This document shows, piece after piece, positions 5,325 through 6,951 of a stretch of 6,951 bases of DNA. The notes beneath the pieces were generated by a model. It had not been told where the DNA came from, did not search any database, and saw only the letters and a list, made by a program, of their open reading frames with translations. This stretch comes from JAOUEE01 sp051011595 (GTDB taxonomy: Bacteria; Actinomycetota; Acidimicrobiia; Acidimicrobiales; SHLQ01). Within the stretch, counting starts at the first letter, position 1, and each line of letters opens with the position of its first letter. Both the position numbers and the translations under genes were made by a program. The stretch lies in assembly GCA_051011595.1 (NCBI GenBank), contig JBPCTQ010000307.1:1-6951 (forward strand). The letters run 5' to 3'.

Positions 5325-6062
5325 CTCATAACCCCGGGCAGTCGCGCCGCCCGGTGGGACCGGATCGTGCTCAAGATGTCGGGCGAAGCCTTCGCCGGCG
5401 AAGCCGGTTTCGGCATCGACGGATCGATCGTCGCCCAGCTGGCCGACGATCTGGTGGCCGTTCGTGAAGCCTTCGCTGTCGACATCGCAGTCGTGGTCGG
5501 GGGCGGCAACATCTGGCGGGGTATGACCGGCGCCGGCGCCGGCATGGACCGGGCCCAGGCCGACTACATGGGAATGTTGGCCACCGTCATGAATGCTCTG
5601 GCCCTCCAGGACGTGCTCGAACGTCGTGGTCAGCCCACCCGGGTGCAGACCGCCATCCACATGGCCCAGGTGGCCGAGCCCTACATCCGGCGCAAGGCCA
5701 TCCGCCACCTCGAGAAGGGCCGGGTGGTCATCTTCGCCGGTGGCACCGGCAACCCCTTCTTCACCACCGACACCACCGCCGCGCTGCGGGCTGTCGAGAT
5801 CGAGGCGGGCGCCGTGTTGAAGGGCACCCACTCGGGCACCGACGGCATCTACACCGCCGACCCCAAACTCGATCCCGATGCCACCAAACTCGACGAGGTG
5901 TCCTACCAGGACGTCCTGGGGAAGGGTCTCAAGGCCATGGATTCCACCGCTACCGCGCTGTGTATGGACAACGAGTTGCCGATCGTGATGTTCGATCTCA
6001 TGGGGGCCGGAAACGTGTTGAGCCTTCTGGCCGGCGAGTCCATCGGTACCCTGGTCCGGTAG
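5310..6062 (+). CDS. pyrH: UMP kinase (uridylate kinase)
   Basis: PyrH phosphorylates UMP to UDP with ATP in pyrimidine nucleotide synthesis. Bacterial PyrH is a hexamer of the amino-acid-kinase fold, usually activated by GTP and inhibited by UTP. Visible motifs: VLKMSGEAF (20-28, phosphate-binding Lys), VVVGGGNIWRG (61-71), DRAQADYMGMLATVMNALALQD (80-101), GGTGNPFFTTDTTAALRA (144-161, UMP-binding), and KGTHSGTDGIYTADPK (171-186) in the ATP-binding part. The length of 250 residues is usual; the first 16 residues form a short extra N-terminus. GTG 5310 is the only start between the in-frame TAG at 5295 and the conserved region, with AGGAAG (5296-5301) 8 bases upstream. The start codon lies within a perfect hairpin. 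A 16-base palindrome at 5527-5542 encodes the Gly/Ala loop TGAGAG. Confidence 0.97.
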   Translation: MSDTPLITPGSRAARWDRIVLKMSGEAFAGEAGFGIDGSIVAQLADDLVAVREAFAVDIAVVVGGGNIWRGMTGAGAGMDRAQADYMGMLATVMNALALQDVLERRGQPTRVQTAIHMAQVAEPYIRRKAIRHLEKGRVVIFAGGTGNPFFTTDTTAALRAVEIEAGAVLKGTHSGTDGIYTADPKLDPDATKLDEVSYQDVLGKGLKAMDSTATALCMDNELPIVMFDLMGAGNVLSLLAGESIGTLVR

Positions 6063-6075
6063 CCGGTCCAGGACG

Positions 6076-6084
6076 AAAGGGGAG
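6076..6084 (+). promoter_or_regulatory. Ribosome binding site deciding the frr start
   Basis: AAAGGGGAG ends at 6084, the first base of an in-frame GTG (6084-6086), and stands 5 bases before a second in-frame GTG at 6090. The site overlaps the first GTG, so the second is the better start. Confidence 0.65.
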
Positions 6085-6089
6085 TGGCC

Positions 6090-6659
6090 GTGAGCGCAGA
6101 GATGATCGACATGATCCTCGACGACGGTTCCGAGAAGATGGACGCAGCGGTTGCCCGCGCCCGTAAGGAGTTCTCCGGCGTTCGCACGGGGCGAGCCAAC
6201 TCCTCGCTCGTCGAGAAGCTGAAGGTCGATGCCTACGGGGTCGAGATGACCATGCAGGAGCTGGCGTCGTTCGCGGTGCCCGAGGCCCGGCAGCTGCTCA
6301 TCACCGCGCACGATCCCCAGAACGTCGGTGCCATCGAGAAGGCAATCCAGAACAGCGACCTGGGGCTGTCGCCGAGCAATGACGGCAAGGTCATCCGGCT
6401 GGTGTTCCCGCCACTCACCGAAGAGCGGCGACGCGAGCTGGTCCGCGTGGTCAACAACATGGCCGAAGAGGGCAAGAACCGGGTCAGGGGTGTACGACGG
6501 AGCGCTCGCAAGGACCTCGACGACGTCGAAGGTGAAGGCGGCGTGTCCGAAGATGACATCCGGGGAGCGACCGAACGCCTCGACAAGCTGACCCAGACAC
6601 ACGAAGCGACCATCGAGTCGGCGCGCGAGGCAAAAGAGACGGAACTGCTCGAGGTCTAG
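6090..6659 (+). CDS. frr: Ribosome recycling factor
   Basis: RRF works with EF-G to split the post-termination ribosome so that its subunits can be reused. With the GTG at 6090 the product has 189 residues. Conserved segments are EKMDAAVARARKEFSGVRTGRANSS (domain I start), YGVEMTMQELASFAVPEARQLLI (domain II), then AIEKAIQNSDLGLSPSNDGKVIRLVFPPLTEERRRELVRVV and the C-terminal helix ending ELLEV, which closely match the known family. Three in-frame starts exist: GTG 6084 (191 residues, overlaps the ribosome binding site), GTG 6090 (best spacing) and ATG 6102 (185 residues, matching the mycobacterial protein length but 17 bases from the site). The gap to pyrH is 27 bases, so it is probably the same transcript; pyrH-frr adjacency is widespread in bacteria. 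Confidence 0.97.
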   Translation: MSAEMIDMILDDGSEKMDAAVARARKEFSGVRTGRANSSLVEKLKVDAYGVEMTMQELASFAVPEARQLLITAHDPQNVGAIEKAIQNSDLGLSPSNDGKVIRLVFPPLTEERRRELVRVVNNMAEEGKNRVRGVRRSARKDLDDVEGEGGVSEDDIRGATERLDKLTQTHEATIESAREAKETELLEV

Positions 6660-6668
6660 CCCGCCAGC

Positions 6669-6674
6669 TAGTCT
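6669..6674 (+). promoter_or_regulatory. Possible -10 element before the last ORF
   Basis: TAGTCT fits TANNNT and lies in the 35-base gap after frr, 20 bases before the GTG at 6695. No clear -35 partner is seen upstream inside frr. It would give the downstream gene its own transcript with a short leader, but a chance match is quite possible. Confidence 0.2.
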
Positions 6675-6694
6675 CGCAGCGTGAGGGAGGCCCA

Positions 6695-6951
6695 GTGAGT
6701 GACGACGATCGGCCCGACGAGGAACAAGAGTTCGAAGGCATCCGCATCATCGGCGGCGAGTCACCCGACGATCAGGTGGCCCCCGGCCGGTCGGTGTTCG
6801 ACGCCCCGGCCGAAGATCTGCCGCCGTGGAACGAGCCGGCCACCGACCAGACACCGGTCACCAGTGCCCAGGACACGCCGGGCGACGACGATGATCCCGA
6901 GGAGTGGTCGACGTTGAATCGAGAGGGTCCTCGGTGGGCCGAATCCGACGA
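6695..6951 (+). CDS. Acidic N-terminus of an ORF cut by the window end; possibly CdsA by position
   Basis: GTG 6695 lies 4 bases after AGGGAGG (6684-6690) and opens a frame with no stop to the window end, giving at least 85 residues. The peptide is rich in Asp, Glu and Pro (MSDDDRPDEEQEFEGIRIIG at the start, a DDDD run near residue 68, then EEWSTLNREGPRW) with few hydrophobic stretches and no membrane segment yet, so this part is probably a disordered cytoplasmic extension. Two short motifs stand out: EGIRIIGGE (14-22) and LPPW (42-45). In actinobacteria the gene after frr is usually cdsA, phosphatidate cytidylyltransferase, which makes CDP-diacylglycerol for phospholipid synthesis; I recall acidic extensions with an EGVRIIGAE-like motif on such proteins in Acidimicrobiia. 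That identity is an inference, because none of the catalytic membrane domain is in view. Confidence 0.7.
   Translation, partial: MSDDDRPDEEQEFEGIRIIGGESPDDQVAPGRSVFDAPAEDLPPWNEPATDQTPVTSAQDTPGDDDDPEEWSTLNREGPRWAESD

Noticed and set aside
5527..5542. Perfect 16-base palindrome CCGGCGCCGGCGCCGG in pyrH
   Set aside because: It is explained by codons for alternating Thr/Gly/Ala (TGAGAG) in a G+C-rich gene; with no flanking structure I see no reason to give it a separate role.
5124..6602. A 492-codon open frame on the minus strand opposite the end of tsf, pyrH and frr
   Set aside because: It is fully opposite three conserved genes, has no family motif, and its His/Gly/Asp-rich composition is typical of the complement of G/C-ending codons.
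1..6951. Mobile elements, CRISPR arrays, tRNA or rRNA genes, or a dif or attachment site near xerC
   Set aside because: I looked for direct-repeat arrays, terminal inverted repeats with a transposase, tRNA-like cloverleaf ends and a dif-like 28-base site, and found none.

Overview
This is a strongly G+C-rich bacterial chromosome segment in which every supported gene is on the + strand. The gene content and order (dprA, xerC, a WhiG/FliA-type sigma factor, a small M23-family protein, rpsB, tsf, pyrH, frr, then an acidic ORF in the usual cdsA position) point to an actinobacterium (Actinomycetota). The frequent GTG starts, the Ala/Pro/Glu-rich tail on ribosomal protein S2 and the acidic N-terminus of the last ORF would fit the class Acidimicrobiia, but that finer placement is from memory of family features and is an inference.

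Left part (1-2841): a DNA-handling and regulatory group. DprA (RecA loader for incoming single-stranded DNA) is followed after 24 bases by a tyrosine recombinase of the XerC/XerD type with all six catalytic residues, and 8 bases later by a sigma-28-family factor close to Streptomyces WhiG. The tight spacing suggests one transcript. The dprA start may lie just outside the window.

Middle (2842-3486): a short gap with a GC-rich hairpin, then a 154-residue exported LytM/M23-like protein whose zinc site is degraded. It is followed by a 123-base gap that is the best place for the promoter and leader of the ribosomal-protein operon.

Right part (3487-6659): the conserved translation and nucleotide operon rpsB-tsf-pyrH-frr. 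It encodes ribosomal protein S2 (with a long repetitive tail), elongation factor Ts, UMP kinase and ribosome recycling factor. Spacing is tight: a 14-base overlap, a 4-base gap and a 27-base gap. A perfect 8-bp hairpin encloses the GTG start codon of pyrH.

The right edge (6695-6951) holds the beginning of a further ORF that is still open at the window end. It codes for an acidic, probably disordered N-terminus; cdsA is the likely identity by position only.

Most of the window is ordinary core genome. I saw no mobile element, CRISPR array, tRNA or rRNA. The points most worth a second look are the metal-site-degenerate M23 protein, the hairpin over the pyrH start, the possible competing structures in the rpsB leader, and a stretch of A/T-ending codons in xerC that covers its catalytic HxxR motif.
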